Shown here piece by piece: positions 33,448 through 43,590 of a stretch of 64,000 nucleotides of DNA. The notes below the pieces were generated by a model that saw only the letters and a list, made by a program, of their open reading frames with translations, ran no database searches and was not told where the DNA came from. The stretch comes from Paramacrobiotus metropolitanus (Eukaryota; Tardigrada; Eutardigrada; Parachela; Macrobiotidae). The stretch's first letter is position 1; each line of letters begins with the position of its first letter. A program made the position numbers and the translations under genes. The DNA lies in the NCBI RefSeq assembly GCF_019649055.1, contig NW_026570229.1, forward strand, positions 124,001 through 188,000, read 5' to 3'.

Positions 33448-33900
33448 TCAACTACACAAGGCAGGATTTCGCCGGTTGCTCAGTACGCTGTGCGCGAGCT
33501 CACCACGAGGAAGCAGCATTGACATTGATATTGAAGCACCTTTAATACATAAGATGGGATATCGCAGTGGACAGAATCCACCTTCGGTACATATTTTAAA
33601 CTGAGGACCCATATAAGCATCACCAATTGCACCTTGTGATGCGGCCTCCATAGGCGGCTTCTGCAAGGTAATTTGTGAAAGAATAGTTTTACATTTCGAT
33701 CAAACATTGTAAAAGTTATTTCCTCGTAAGGAATGAGTACACACAGTTTCGTCATCACTTTTGAAAGATCTTTACGCTGTTGGATCCTTTTTTGAGCCAC
33801 GCGAAACAACTTATTATCTTCCTCTTCTTCTGTATTCTCCGATAACTCTGTATCGGAGGATTCATCGCCAGATTCCAAGATAACCGCATCAGATTTCCGT
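33448..33900 (-). CDS. Unrecognised two-exon ORF with acidic N-terminus
   Basis: I do not recognise it. The frame opens upstream of 33880 with NKPRKSDAVILESGDESSD, an acidic Ser/Glu stretch, then RVAQKRIQQRKDLSKV and LIPYEEITFTMFDRN. A 32-nt segment with GT-AG ends (33692-33661) can be removed in phase 0, leading to KPPMEAASQGAIGDAYMGPQ and a Cys-containing end (TEGGFCPLRYPILC) at 33448. A 32-nt intron would be very short, so a frameshift is the alternative. It lies downstream of the gag remnant on the same strand. Confidence 0.35.
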
Positions 33901-34015
33901 GGCTTATTGCCAATTTGCTAGCGCTTATTCCCCACTAAATAATTATCCCGCACGATCGCAATACAAGGAGAAAGGGATTTTGGAAATATTCTCTATATTT
34001 TTTGACTAGGTTTGG

Positions 34016-34726
34016 CTACAGTTGAAAAGCCGAGCCGCTTTGGGTGCCGAAATTTCCAAAGTTTCGGTTTGGAAGTCTTGAGTTTCCGGAGTTCCAGAAG
34101 TTTGATCGGGTTCCGACGCTCGAATGACTTCTTACCCGGTTGGAATTTACTCGGTTTCCCCGGAAGGGTGTTTGGCTTCGCGGCCTATCAAACCCTTGTG
34201 GCCAATTGCGCTGGCCTTGTTGGGACTTACCGGAACCGTCGACGTTCCCTCGGCCCAATCATCCTTTAATGTCCACCGCGCTAGTGATTGTTTTGTCCTT
34301 CAGGATTTGGTAATTGGCTCGTTGCGTGATATCGATCGCGCGGGAAACTTTCATCAGAAAATCTGCTGGTGTGGTCGGAAGCATCAGTCCGACGTCTTTA
34401 ACATGTTGTCCGGTAAGGCCGTAGGTCAGCTTCTCTGCTTTTTCCGACTCGGATATCTTATTTTCTAGGATATAATAGAGTTTCATGACGTTATGGTAGC
34501 AGCCTAGCCAGGCTTGAAGTTTCAAAGTCAACGACGCAATAGTTTTGCCCACTTTTGCGTCCGCAATAAAATAAATTTCCGCCTGAATGAGAACGAACGA
34601 GTGACTTTTCCGCAACGCAACTGCAGACATGGCGGGTATTTGTGTCCCATGTGCCGATGTCCGGTGCTGCCGATGAACAGAAAGCTGGAAAGCGTCGATA
34701 GAATTTTTTGGTCTTTCGGTCCACAT
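34016..34726 (-). pseudogene. Retrotransposon Gag remnant
   Basis: A minus-strand frame 34726-34259 includes KVGKTIASLTLKLQAWLGCY, then LYYILENKISESEKAEKL and a FLMKVSRAI block, a capsid-type pattern of Ty3/gypsy Gag. A frame change leads to an Arg/Asn/Gly/Ser-rich, unstructured tail (FRGNRVNSNRVRSHSSVGT) ending at 34016. No zinc knuckle is seen. Confidence 0.5.
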
Positions 34727-35638
34727 TTTGTCAAACGGTTAAGGCAGTGGAAGCGCTTATTAGCTGCTCTAATCTTTGCGGGGCTACGCACGTTATCTTA
34801 CGCAACAAGAAAATTGTGGCCGTACCGCTTTGTCATGCATAGGCATGTATGAAGGTTAGCAGAAAAAGCATGAAATACATTCGGAGTTCACTCCGACCTT
34901 TACAACACGGAAACGCTTTTTCTTGTATGCCACCATATTGCAGTTGTTTCGTCTAGCTACCGTCGATATGATCCACGAAAGAATGCTCGATATGACAGCT
35001 ATGATCCACGAAAGAATGCTCTCGCCCTAAACGGGTACGAGTGGACAGCCATTTCAGCCGTTCTGCAAAGGCTGGCAAAGGGCCCTGCAGCTGGATTTCT
35101 AAATGATCACCCATGAGTAACAGCAGCTCGATCGAATTGCTGGAAGAAAGCAGTAATGGTGTACTCTGGCTTATTGTTTAAAACTTCGATCTTAAAGAAA
35201 TTTGCTCTCAGTTTCCAAAAACGTTGTACTCCTGGCGAAAGTCCTGGTAGCGAAGACACGTCCGCAAGATGTGGTCCTCCAGATTGCTGAACCGCACGTA
35301 CCTCACCAACAAGGGGACGCATTAACTAAGAGATAACGGTATCTACAGACCTCAGTTTGCCTATTCACATGTCATAGTCCAGCATCCCGGGATTATAGGT
35401 CAGTGACGATAGGCAAGTCGTCAAAGTTAACGGTTTTTCTTGGAACGCCCGTTCAAAAAAAGATTTGAATTATCAAACCTTTTGTCAGCTACTGCAAGCT
35501 CCTATAAAGTACGTGGAAGTGCTGCTGTATCCATTTTCTTTCAAGAAAGATAAGAAATGGAAGAACTGGAAATTTGAATTAACCTTAATAGCGTATTGAC
35601 TTGGCCATTAGACAAATGTATACAGCATATCTTAGCCA
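34727..35638. other. Stretch without a supported gene; short direct repeat
   Basis: A 21-bp word, ATGATCCACGAAAGAATGCTC, apart from its last base, occurs twice (34968-34988 and 35001-35021), separated by 12 bp. No gene is recognised. Confidence 0.35.
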
Positions 35639-35950
35639 TCACGCCGAATTTTTTCCAGCATTGCATATCCATACCCGGTCCCGTAGAACCCAGGCTTTGT
35701 TGATCATTGCTCCTGGAACCGGAGGGGCCGCATTAACCACATTTGCTTGCAGTAAAGAAAAACTTAGGAATACGACCTGATGGTGCAGTAAACACGTGCA
35801 GCTTTTGACTTCCACCTCAGTCACTTGAGCGTCTTGCTCATAGACACCTGGTGATATTATGGGATCCGCATGCTCCGCACCGGCATCAAGTCGGATATCC
35901 GGGGCCTCTTCCTCCTCTACTAGTCCGGCATCTTCCGCAGCTGGTGGCAA
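35639..35950 (-). CDS. Unrecognised acidic ORF
   Basis: About 104 open codons without a clear ATG. The N-terminal half is acidic and Ala/Pro-rich (PPAAEDAGLVEEEEAPDIRL, then EVEV); the second half is hydrophobic with CTCLLHHQVVFLSF. It could be a decayed retrotransposon spacer or a downstream exon of the GIY-YIG gene on the same strand. No domain recognised. Confidence 0.25.
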   Translation of the reverse strand: MPPAAEDAGLVEEEEAPDIRLDAGAEHADPIISPGVYEQDAQVTEVEVKSCTCLLHHQVVFLSFSLLQANVVNAAPPVPGAMINKAWVLRDRVWICNAGKNSA

Positions 35951-36226
35951 AGAAACAATTCGGTTTCTATGCTTTTAGTCGTCATTATTTTGTAGCGAAA
36001 CAGAGGTTCCGACTGCAAATGAAGACGATACTGGTGATAGCATTACGATGGGCGATGCTGTTGCTGCTGGTAAAGCCACATGCAACGAAACTAAAAAAGG
36101 AATGGTAAAATGTCTGAATTCATTTAGCACGGCAAATTTAGGTCACTTACAGGCTTTGGGAGATCCAGGAGCACAGTTTGCGTGGAAAATATCTTTGCGT
36201 AACCCGCACGTATTTTGGGCCCTCAT

Positions 36227-36661
36227 CTAAGAAGCGAGGCATTGTATAATTCCAGCCTCAGTCAGCAATGCCGTCTTATCGTCCGAATCTTCACAACCAT
36301 TAGCTACGGTTATTAAACCGCCTCGTTGCCGGATACTCCAAATCTTATTGAATTTCCGGCTCATATGACACATCAGGCAAAATATTTCTTTTTAAAAAAG
36401 GAAAATACTTCTTTGTGAAGTAAAATAATACTAACGGCGTAGTTTAAAATACGGACTAAAGTATAACATACGTACGGCTTACCGGGATGGCCTTAGCGTG
36501 ATGCCTTTTCGTGCCAGTCGGATGTGGCTGCGTGGTCGATCGTATCCCTTTGTTCTTCTGGATCCTTTGCCAACATAAAATACTGCACAAATGAATTCTT
36601 CGAAATTGGCTGTCGGAGACAATTGTTCTAGCAGCAAATACATGTAACTATTATCTGACAT
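36227..36661 (-). CDS. Stand-alone GIY-YIG nuclease, LEM-3/ANKLE1 type, two exons
   Basis: A DNA endonuclease-type fold. Exon 1 is 36661-36483, starting at ATG in good context (AACCATG); exon 2 is 36359-36227. Splicing GTAAGC...ATATGAG (123 nt) joins them in phase 2, giving 103 residues. Motifs: YMYLLLE near residue 6 replaces GIY as in the LEM-3/ANKLE1 subgroup. AVFYVGKGSRR near residue 27 is the YIG box with its catalytic-side Lys/Arg. HIRLARKG follows, then FNKIWSIRQRGG and a TEAGIIQCL helix with the metal-binding-type Glu. In LEM-3/ANKLE1 this domain is C-terminal to ankyrin and LEM domains; here neither is encoded upstream. The stop at 36227 may truncate the last helix, since a neighbouring frame continues with a Gly/Tyr/Lys block. 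Host gene copy, retrocopy or mobile nuclease are all possible. Confidence 0.6.
36360..36482 (-). other. Intron of the GIY-YIG gene (123 nt)
   Basis: Donor GTAAGC at 36482; acceptor ATATGAG ends at 36360. Phase 2; splicing restores a continuous GIY-YIG domain, while read-through stops at once. Confidence 0.55.
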
Positions 36662-38146
36662 GGTTTAGAAAACTTCGCATATGTTTTAGAAATCTTCCAC
36701 GCGCCGATGGCGCAATTCAACACGCAAATGGCGATATTTGATCGAGAGGAGGATATGCACCACTTGATTCGATCCCACTAAAAATTTCTTCTTAGATAAG
36801 CGCAAAAGGGAAATATGCTACCCTCGATCACAAATAATAACTGAAGATTGATTCAACAACCTAGCTAGTAAGATGTACAGATAGATCAGGTAAGAGGTGG
36901 TAATGACTCCAAAAAATCCAGGCCACCATTATGGTCAGTAACCTCACAAATTGGACGATAATTAATTATACGCGTGTTCATTGCACCGGATGTGTTGTCG
37001 TACTTGCACGACCGCTTTTGCCTGGAATGGAACTGATAGTGCTCGCATCAGTATTGTGACACATTTCTTTATGTGACCAGAAAATTATGCATTAAAAATG
37101 AAGCTTTTATCTTATAGCAATTAGTCGCTGCTTAACAATGCAATCTTGTCGTATTTTAGCGATCTTTTCATAAACAAAATTAACCTCGACTATTCGGGAC
37201 CTTTTGCTATGATTAATTAACTAACAATCAAATTTTAAATAAGTCGCATTAGTTGTCACAATGTCAACAGCCAGTTACCTATTCGGCGTCGAAGCAGCGA
37301 TATTGGTTCTCGTTGCGAATATTTAAAGTGCGAATTTCACAGGCACCCGAGGTTTCGACTTTAAGGAAAGCTTTTTTAGTTTTATTTGTGTCAGGCCCGT
37401 TCACAATAAAGAAAGTTTTATGGGCACGAGTAGACCAAAATTAATATGTATCTCGTGGGTCTAGGAAAACTGTGACTCAGTGCAATAGTGCTGTTAGTAC
37501 CATCGTATATGGGGAAGGCATGAGATTAAGCTGGGACCTCCCGGGAAGGTTCAAGGTCCATAAAGCGGGCACTACTGTGACCGCTCCGTTTACACCACGG
37601 TCACCCTGCTGCTGCAAAACCAAGCCCGAATGAAGCGTTCTGTTCGCCAGTTATGTGCTATTCCGCATGTTAGTGCTCCTGTAGCTCCACATGAGATGTA
37701 ATCGTTCCGTTAAACCTCTGCACGTTGGTATACTCATATTACAGTGCTTGTATTCAGCACTCCGAACTTGCTTCGGCTAATATAAACTTATCACAAAACA
37801 AAGGAAGTCAGGAAGATGGCATTTGTAAAGAGATCTTTACATTACACGTATATTATTATAAGATTATGTATCATAGTTTAACCTTGCATTGTAAACGCAG
37901 ACGTGCTTATGCTAACATTGTACAGCAAGACTGAGACTGGCTCAATGTACCCGTCTGAAGTTCTAAAATTGCTTCACCCCGTCCGAGCTAAAGTGTGTAT
38001 TTTGCCTAGAGCTGCGTCAGCAGCTGCTATATTATTCTCTTCACATCCGCTTTACAATTTATCTACGATTTGTTGAATTAAAGTGTTGAGTAAAAGCAAG
38101 TTTGAGACTGTACACAGACAGTACACAAGCGTGTGAATGTTATAGT
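36662..38146. other. Stretch without a gene; probably holds an LTR
   Basis: No coding frame is supported. Because a primer-binding-site signature follows at 38147, the last several hundred bases may be an LTR, but no second copy is present to define it. Confidence 0.3.
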
Positions 38147-38220
38147 TGGTGCCGAAACCAAGTTTGAACACTTGACCTTTCGCCCTCCCCAGCGATTACT
38201 CCGGTAACCTGGTGCCGAAC
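38147..38220 (+). other. Primer-binding-site signature, doubled
   Basis: TG GTGCCGAAACC at 38147-38159 is identical to the site of the Ty3/gypsy element at 17184-17196. A second TGGTGCCGAAC occurs at 38210-38220. No gag or pol follows on this strand, so only the leader of an element may remain. Confidence 0.45.
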
Positions 38221-39387
38221 TGAGTACACTCGCTTGCTAGTGGGGCGCACAACACTAGCAGTACCGTTCGTCGGATCCAGATCCCCCAGCCTCAAAATTC
38301 CGATCGGTAAGGATCATCTTTCCTCCAAGCAGGAACTGCCCCTTGAGTGTCTTCCATTGTCGTTCGATAATTGCGGTGAACCGCAATTTATCTTGAGGCT
38401 ATTTCGTGCGTTGCCACCCTCTCGTGGTTGTCTGTTTCCTTACTTGTACATGCAGTTTTTGCTCCGTTGTGCTGCCTATTTTCAGCGTATAACTTCAGCT
38501 ATGGAAGCGTCATGCATGGCGCTACCCGGGTATGGTACACGTGTGTAGAAGTACTGATAACTTACATATCATTGTGATGGTCAGCGCTGCATGCGTGGCC
38601 ATTGTCTTGACCTCCTGCTGTGGTCGCGGCATGGGTTTTAGGCGCGCTTGCGGTACTGAATGATGCTCTGCAACAAAGAAAAGTTGGACATCAGATGAAA
38701 GAAAATAGCTACATTCGGATACTTAGTATGTCTATCGGCTATCATGGATAATCTTTCGATGCCTTATATACTCGCCGCATGGATACCTAGAGTATTCCGT
38801 GCAGCTGAGACACATTCATCTATCTTATACAGTGATGCACGTACTGCCCTGTGGACAAAATGTATATTAGACGCAAGGTAAAATCAAATCCGCTGGCGGC
38901 AAAGTCAGAACCGTAAAACTGGCACTTTTTGCACGCGTGCCGCTGGGTTTTTATTTACTTTCCTACTAGCGCCGCTTTACACCTTACTCACCTATGCTAA
39001 TTGCTTGGTTACACTGACGTCTATGGAATTTACCGCGGTCAGGAACGTTGTTCTACCAATCAGACAGCCTCTTTTAACCCAATCGGTAATGCAACTGTAC
39101 TCCTTTGCTTCAGTGACGTAACAAATCTTTCGAGTCAAAGCAGACAAGAGTTCATTAGCACCAACGTAAAGCTTCCGATAAAACGATAAATCTAATAAAA
39201 AATCTAATAAACACAGAGATCAAATTAGACAAAAAAACTGCTGAATTTCCGCGTTAGTTTTACCACAAAGATCGCGCATAAAACATGAGGTAACATGCAC
39301 TGCATGATCAGACTAAAATAAAATAAATATAATAAAAATACAATTAAATACCATGGACAGGAACATAATCTTATTAATCCGGTATAT
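38221..39387. other. Stretch without a supported gene
   Basis: A 104-codon plus-strand frame (38234-38548) has no recognisable domain and no Gag features. Nothing else seen. Confidence 0.35.
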
Positions 39388-39597
39388 CTATTCCTCGTCA
39401 TTGGGTACAGCTTCGTGAGCATGGTCCTCTTCGCGATAAGGATACATGTGATCATAATAAGACATTTGATCCATGACGACACCGTTTACAATCCTCGGTC
39501 GCTTTGGACGGCCTGGTTCGACCTCTTCACTACTTAGCTCGCTGACATCTTGCACCTGCGCTTCCACATACACTATATAACACTCAATCATAAGCAA
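39388..39597 (-). CDS. Short acidic ORF, possible last exon
   Basis: About 69 codons: VYVEAQVQDVSELSSEEVEP, then GRPKRPRI (NLS-like), a Met/Tyr-rich stretch and an acidic end PNDEE. It could be the terminal exon of a gene; an acceptor-like TATATAG lies near its start. Not recognised. Confidence 0.3.
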   Translation of the reverse strand: MLMIECYIVYVEAQVQDVSELSSEEVEPGRPKRPRIVNGVVMDQMSYYDHMYPYREEDHAHEAVPNDEE

Positions 39598-39786
39598 TAC
39601 ATTCTGCGCCTCGGCGGGGGCTAGCTCGGGTTACGGAAGTTGATCGTCACTAAAGCGCCGACTGAAATTAGCCTATGAATTACGACGTCAATATTGTTAT
39701 TCACACCCGGATATTATTGATGCACTTGAAGGTCTGCGCATGCAGCAATTGGCTATCAAGTCATAAGCTACGCAGCAAAGGGTGAT

Positions 39787-40108
39787 ATGGGACAACAGGA
39801 TGAGAGAAGTGGGTTAGGCGATGTGACGGGAGACAGAGGCTCTGCCGCGGAAAATAAGGAAGAAAGCCGAGGGAAGAAGCGAGCTCGCGAAAGCAGCACG
39901 GAACCTGGCAATGGGCGTGTATGGTTTTGACCGAACTCCGGTTGAACTACAGCCAAGTACATCTGCAGAACGTGGTGATGATTTTTGGGAACAGTTGCGC
40001 GAAGATGCGATTAACGATGACGTCCGTGCGGATAGGGATGCCCAGATGTCGTACAAAATTATTACGTTTACTAAGGATGATTGGTCAAACGCAGCAGCCA
40101 GCAAGTAA
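39787..40108 (+). pseudogene. Small charged protein with NLS-like motif, one frameshift
   Basis: I do not recognise it. ATG 39787-39789 opens MGQQDERSGLGDV; GKKRARESS follows, an NLS-like basic cluster. Near 39920 the coherent frame shifts by one base and continues GFDRTPVELQPSTSAERGDD, an acidic FWEQLREDAINDD helix and an end FTKDDWSNAAASK at 40108. About 107 codons. No neighbour suggests a function. Confidence 0.4.
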
Positions 40109-40936
40109 TGTATCAGCTGACAATACGGAGGATCAGAAAGAGTCGCTTTGGGAAAATCACATTAATTCAGCTACTGGCTAATTTGTGAAAATCACATCTT
40201 GGCAGCATCGCTCCGTGTTTAAATACAAACTTCGATAAACATAGCCAGATACTGCTTACTAGCAGGGTTAAATCCCGGTTTGTAGGTTTCAGAAACAACA
40301 AGTTCGTCGTCCGAATCTGCGATACGAAAACGCGGCAAGGACTGGCTACGCACCGACCCCACAGACTGCACATCTTCCTCTGTGCCCTAATCGTCCGAAC
40401 TGGTTTCTTCCTCTACGGCAACTAGCCCTGGGCGCTGACGCACCGGCGAAGGATTATTTGTCTTTCTGCACGTCGCAATGCAATTCCAGGATAAAAATGC
40501 ATCAGTTTGACATTTTTTAGCGTATGCCTGATTTCCAAATTGATTGCGATACTATCCCGATTAAAATGGCACAGCGCCCTCGTTCCGGTAAGATAAAGTC
40601 GATCTGTGTGGCTTTGTTCCCTGTGTAAATGCCAGAAACGGGTAGCTGTGAGGCTGAGCAACCCAACCGTTGAATATTGCTTGCGACGTCATTAGAGACA
40701 TGCCAACCGCAAAACTTCTTTAGGAATTGTTAATGGTGAAAAATTTTCAGTACAAAAGCTGAAAGGCCTAAAAAAGTGCTGTTTATAAGACTACCAGAAG
40801 GCGTGTTGCCCGCACCGAACTTCACCAGTAATGCTAGATTAGTTTGAACAGTACTCGTAGTCGTATAAAATTATTCTGCAGCGCACTTCATTTTGGCTGT
40901 AAAAACAAAACGGTCACGTGTTCTACAAGCGTCTTA
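40109..40936. other. Stretch without a supported gene
   Basis: Short frames only; no repeat or RNA gene recognised. Confidence 0.35.
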
Positions 40937-41629
40937 GCTAACGACACGCATTCGTGCCAAGCGTGAAAGGCGAGAAGCCAGGGCAGCGGAAATTCAGACG
41001 CGGGTCTCGGATCCTTGCAATGTGGAAGTAGATTTGTTTGATTATCATCAAGAAAATTTGATTTGTCGACACTCAGTGGTGTTGACCACGGACACTGAGA
41101 TTTATGCCAAACTACGTTTAAACTGGTCTGGTAATATTGTTTTTAAACCAGTTCCCCCGCAAACAAAATATTTGTACAGCTTTTGGGACCTTCTCGGCAT
41201 GCAAGACGAGTGGACGCGTATAGTCTTCGTTAAGGATAATACGGAATTCCACCGTCATCGGATTCTTTTCTTTGGCACATGGGAATACATTAATAATCGC
41301 ACGGAACATAATTGAAATCAAGTTATTGTACGTAAGAACTGCCGATGTGTTCTCGGAGGATGAACTACGGCTTACCTATTTTAGAAAACAAGAAATTCCA
41401 ACAGAAACAAAAAAGAGACATTTTGTCTGGCTGCGTTTACTACCGCTTGGGCGCGACTGCAGCTCTGGCAGCGGTAAATACGGTGCAGCAAGATTTGATT
41501 CACAGTACTTTGATACAGGTATATAACCGGCTTACTGCATACGAACATTTTGCTAGGAACAATGTTCCCTCAACTGATCTGCAACTGCCCTCCAATCCTT
41601 CGGCATCCAACAATGTTTCGTATTCGTGA
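40937..41629 (+). pseudogene. Unrecognised ORF with basic N-terminus, frameshifted
   Basis: I do not recognise it. The frame opens after a TAG near 40935 with TRIRAKRERREARAAEIQTR, a basic helix like a bZIP or NLS region, then a globular stretch (HQENLICRHSVVLTTDTEIY; KPVPPQTKYLYSFWDLLGM). It shifts near 41290 into IIEIKLLYVRTADVF and EDELRLTYFRKQEIPTETKK, and again near 41430 into LGATAALAAVNTVQQDLIHS. It ends in a Ser/Asn-rich tail at 41629. About 225 codons, no ATG at the start of the first frame, so an upstream exon is likely. Composition strongly suggests real coding. Confidence 0.45.
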
Positions 41630-42286
41630 CAGACAACGTTTCGGACCTCGCACGTGAGTTCGTGTTCAAACCATAGATCAGAAGAGCTTGGTTATCCGCC
41701 AGTTGCCATCGGAGACCACAACCTCATGCGTGCTTTCGTTTAAACGGTTTAATAGCGCTGCCAAGCTTGAAAAGGGACGAGTTCCACTCGCATACTCAGC
41801 ATCACGGTACGCGTACTCAGCGAAGAATGTGTGGTATGTTTACTGCACACTTCCCACAACATTTGTACCGCACTGAGCTTAAAATTGAAAAATGTTCTTT
41901 TGGCTATTTTAATTTGAAACTTTATGGGTCACGAAATTTCCTGGGACGCTACTAAACGAAATGTTGATAGAGTGAGAACTATAGGGTACTGCAATTTCTC
42001 AACACAGTTCGGAAACTAAAAAGCTTTGAAAGCGTTTTAGGATTGACCGGTTAATACCGGAAATTCATACAAGATTGTGCTGCTATTGTTGATTCGATAA
42101 TGCGACTTTTCATGTGGAGCAGATGCAACGTTATAAAACTGGTTTTTCAGAGGGCGATTGATTCTTTTGCACTGCCGGACATCGTTTTCTGCCTGCTCGT
42201 TGCGAGGAACTTGAAGCCATAGGCGCTACCACAGAGTCTGTTGTTGATCAGCATTTTACGATGAGTTCACCTGAGATTAAACTTGC

Positions 42287-42324
42287 AAGCCCACCAGAGG
42301 GAAGTAAGCCCACCAGAGGGAAGT
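42287..42324. repeat. Tandem duplication, 19 bp x 2
   Basis: AAGCCCACCAGAGGGAAGT occurs twice in direct succession (42287-42305, 42306-42324) without a mismatch. Confidence 0.9.
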
Positions 42325-42328
42325 ACCC

Positions 42329-42595
42329 ATGACGCCAACATTAGAAGATCCCGCTGAAGCATTGGGGAATTTCAGAAATGAACACTGGACTTTTCCCGTT
42401 TTTGAGCCATGCGACTGTAATAGCTCCGGCCATGCTGGCGATGATGTTGGTGTCTCTTTCCATAGGAGTCAGCAAAATAATCGTTCGCCCGAAAGGGTTA
42501 TCCGTGGGGATCCCCGCAACTGGTGTCAATGCACTTAGGAAGCAGGAGATCGCCAACGGTTTGGCTCCCGACGCCTACATTCCGTTGCCCTAGGC
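42329..42595 (+). pseudogene. Membrane-anchor fragment, possibly env C-terminus
   Basis: One frame gives TPTLEDPAEALGNF, then a neighbouring frame gives TGLFPFLSHATVIAPAMLAM and MLVSLSIGV, a clear transmembrane span. A short basic cytoplasmic tail ends DAYIPLP at 42595. The layout (acidic stem, span, short tail with a late aromatic motif) resembles the end of a retroelement Env, but no ectodomain Cys pattern is seen upstream. Could equally be a fragment of another membrane protein. Confidence 0.3.
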
Positions 42596-42636
42596 CATAC
42601 AACGTTTTTCGGATGGGTCTTGTCCGCGAGGTATCT

Positions 42637-43072
42637 CTACATTTTTTTGGAAACGATTACTATAAACTTGAGCTGATTGCTGACTTTCATACTGTCACAA
42701 AAAATGATAAAAGTATTGATAACCCTAGCAGCGTCTGGGTGCTGCAAATGCAGAGCCTCGTAAATGCCACGAGCCTTCAGCTTAGCTCCGTGAACAGCAA
42801 ATTGCCGTTTGTCAACCGAATTTTTGACTTTCGAGATATTCAAAGAAGCCAATGACCAGGTTCCGAGCAACATGGGCATCGATAAATTTCGGGTAATCAC
42901 TCGTTGAATGCGCTACCGCCCCGCTCAAATACGATACGTAGCATTGTAGCCAGCAGTTCTTGAAGGACAGTGTTTCCACAACCGCCGCGAAGGCGGTAGG
43001 CTGGAGATCACGTTTTATTTTTTCTAACAACCCGCTAGCGTAGTCGCCGACACACGGTCTTATCAGGCACAC
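42637..43072 (-). pseudogene. Unrecognised ORF, frameshifted
   Basis: I do not recognise it. The first frame (43072-42812) has VGDYASGLLEKIKRDLQPTA, later YPKFIDAHVARNLVIGFFEY. After a shift near 42870 the second frame holds VDKRQFAVHGAKLKARGIYE and a Ile/Phe-rich end at 42637. About 130 codons. No domain or context clue. Confidence 0.3.
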
Positions 43073-43372
43073 TCTGAAGCGGCTTAAATCGGCTAACCGT
43101 GGATGCAGCCGAACCTCCTGCAGCTGCTCTTGAATTCATGGAGGTAAAAAAATTATTCCGGAAATTAGGAATGCAAAAGGCTCATGTGCGACCTTCCAAA
43201 CTCATAAAGAAATGGTGAGGATCAGTTACCTGCAGCTTTGCGCAGCGACCTGGATTTATTCCCGTTCTCTAAAGAAAACTACAACTCTGCCCGCACGGGT
43301 GGCATGTATACCCGCGTCCTGTTGAAGAAAAGTTGAGCTTATCATGAATTGTGAAGATAAATGCTGCGTGGT

Positions 43373-43590
43373 GTAGGATTTCGTCCTACAGACGGTATGT
43401 GCCCGATGTGTGGTGGATCGATAGCACGCCGGGGATGCATGATCCCGGCGTGCGCAGTGCATGTTTTCCCACTGACGTCCATAGACGTCAGCGGGATCTT
43501 TCCCAGCCGTATGTGTATTTGCCGGCTCGCCGCTATGTAAGGGCGGCCGGCTGTGTTGTTCAGAGAGCAGTAGTGCGTGTATAAAGTTTC
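43373..43590 (+). repeat. Direct repeat A, 218 bp, hairpin-rich with TATA-like box
   Basis: Near-identical to 53095-53312 (three visible differences). It begins with the palindrome GTAGGATTTCGTCCTAC, then a long hairpin around GCACGCCGGG...CCCGGCGTGC (43427-43457). Next come GACGTC-CATA-GACGTC, GCCGGC pairs and a TATA region, here mutated to TATGTAAG (43534). Immediately downstream is the AT-rich module. Confidence 0.9.

Noticed and set aside
38234-38548. Gag gene after the 38.15-kb primer-binding site
   Set aside because: The 104-codon frame has no capsid pattern, zinc knuckle or Gag-like composition.
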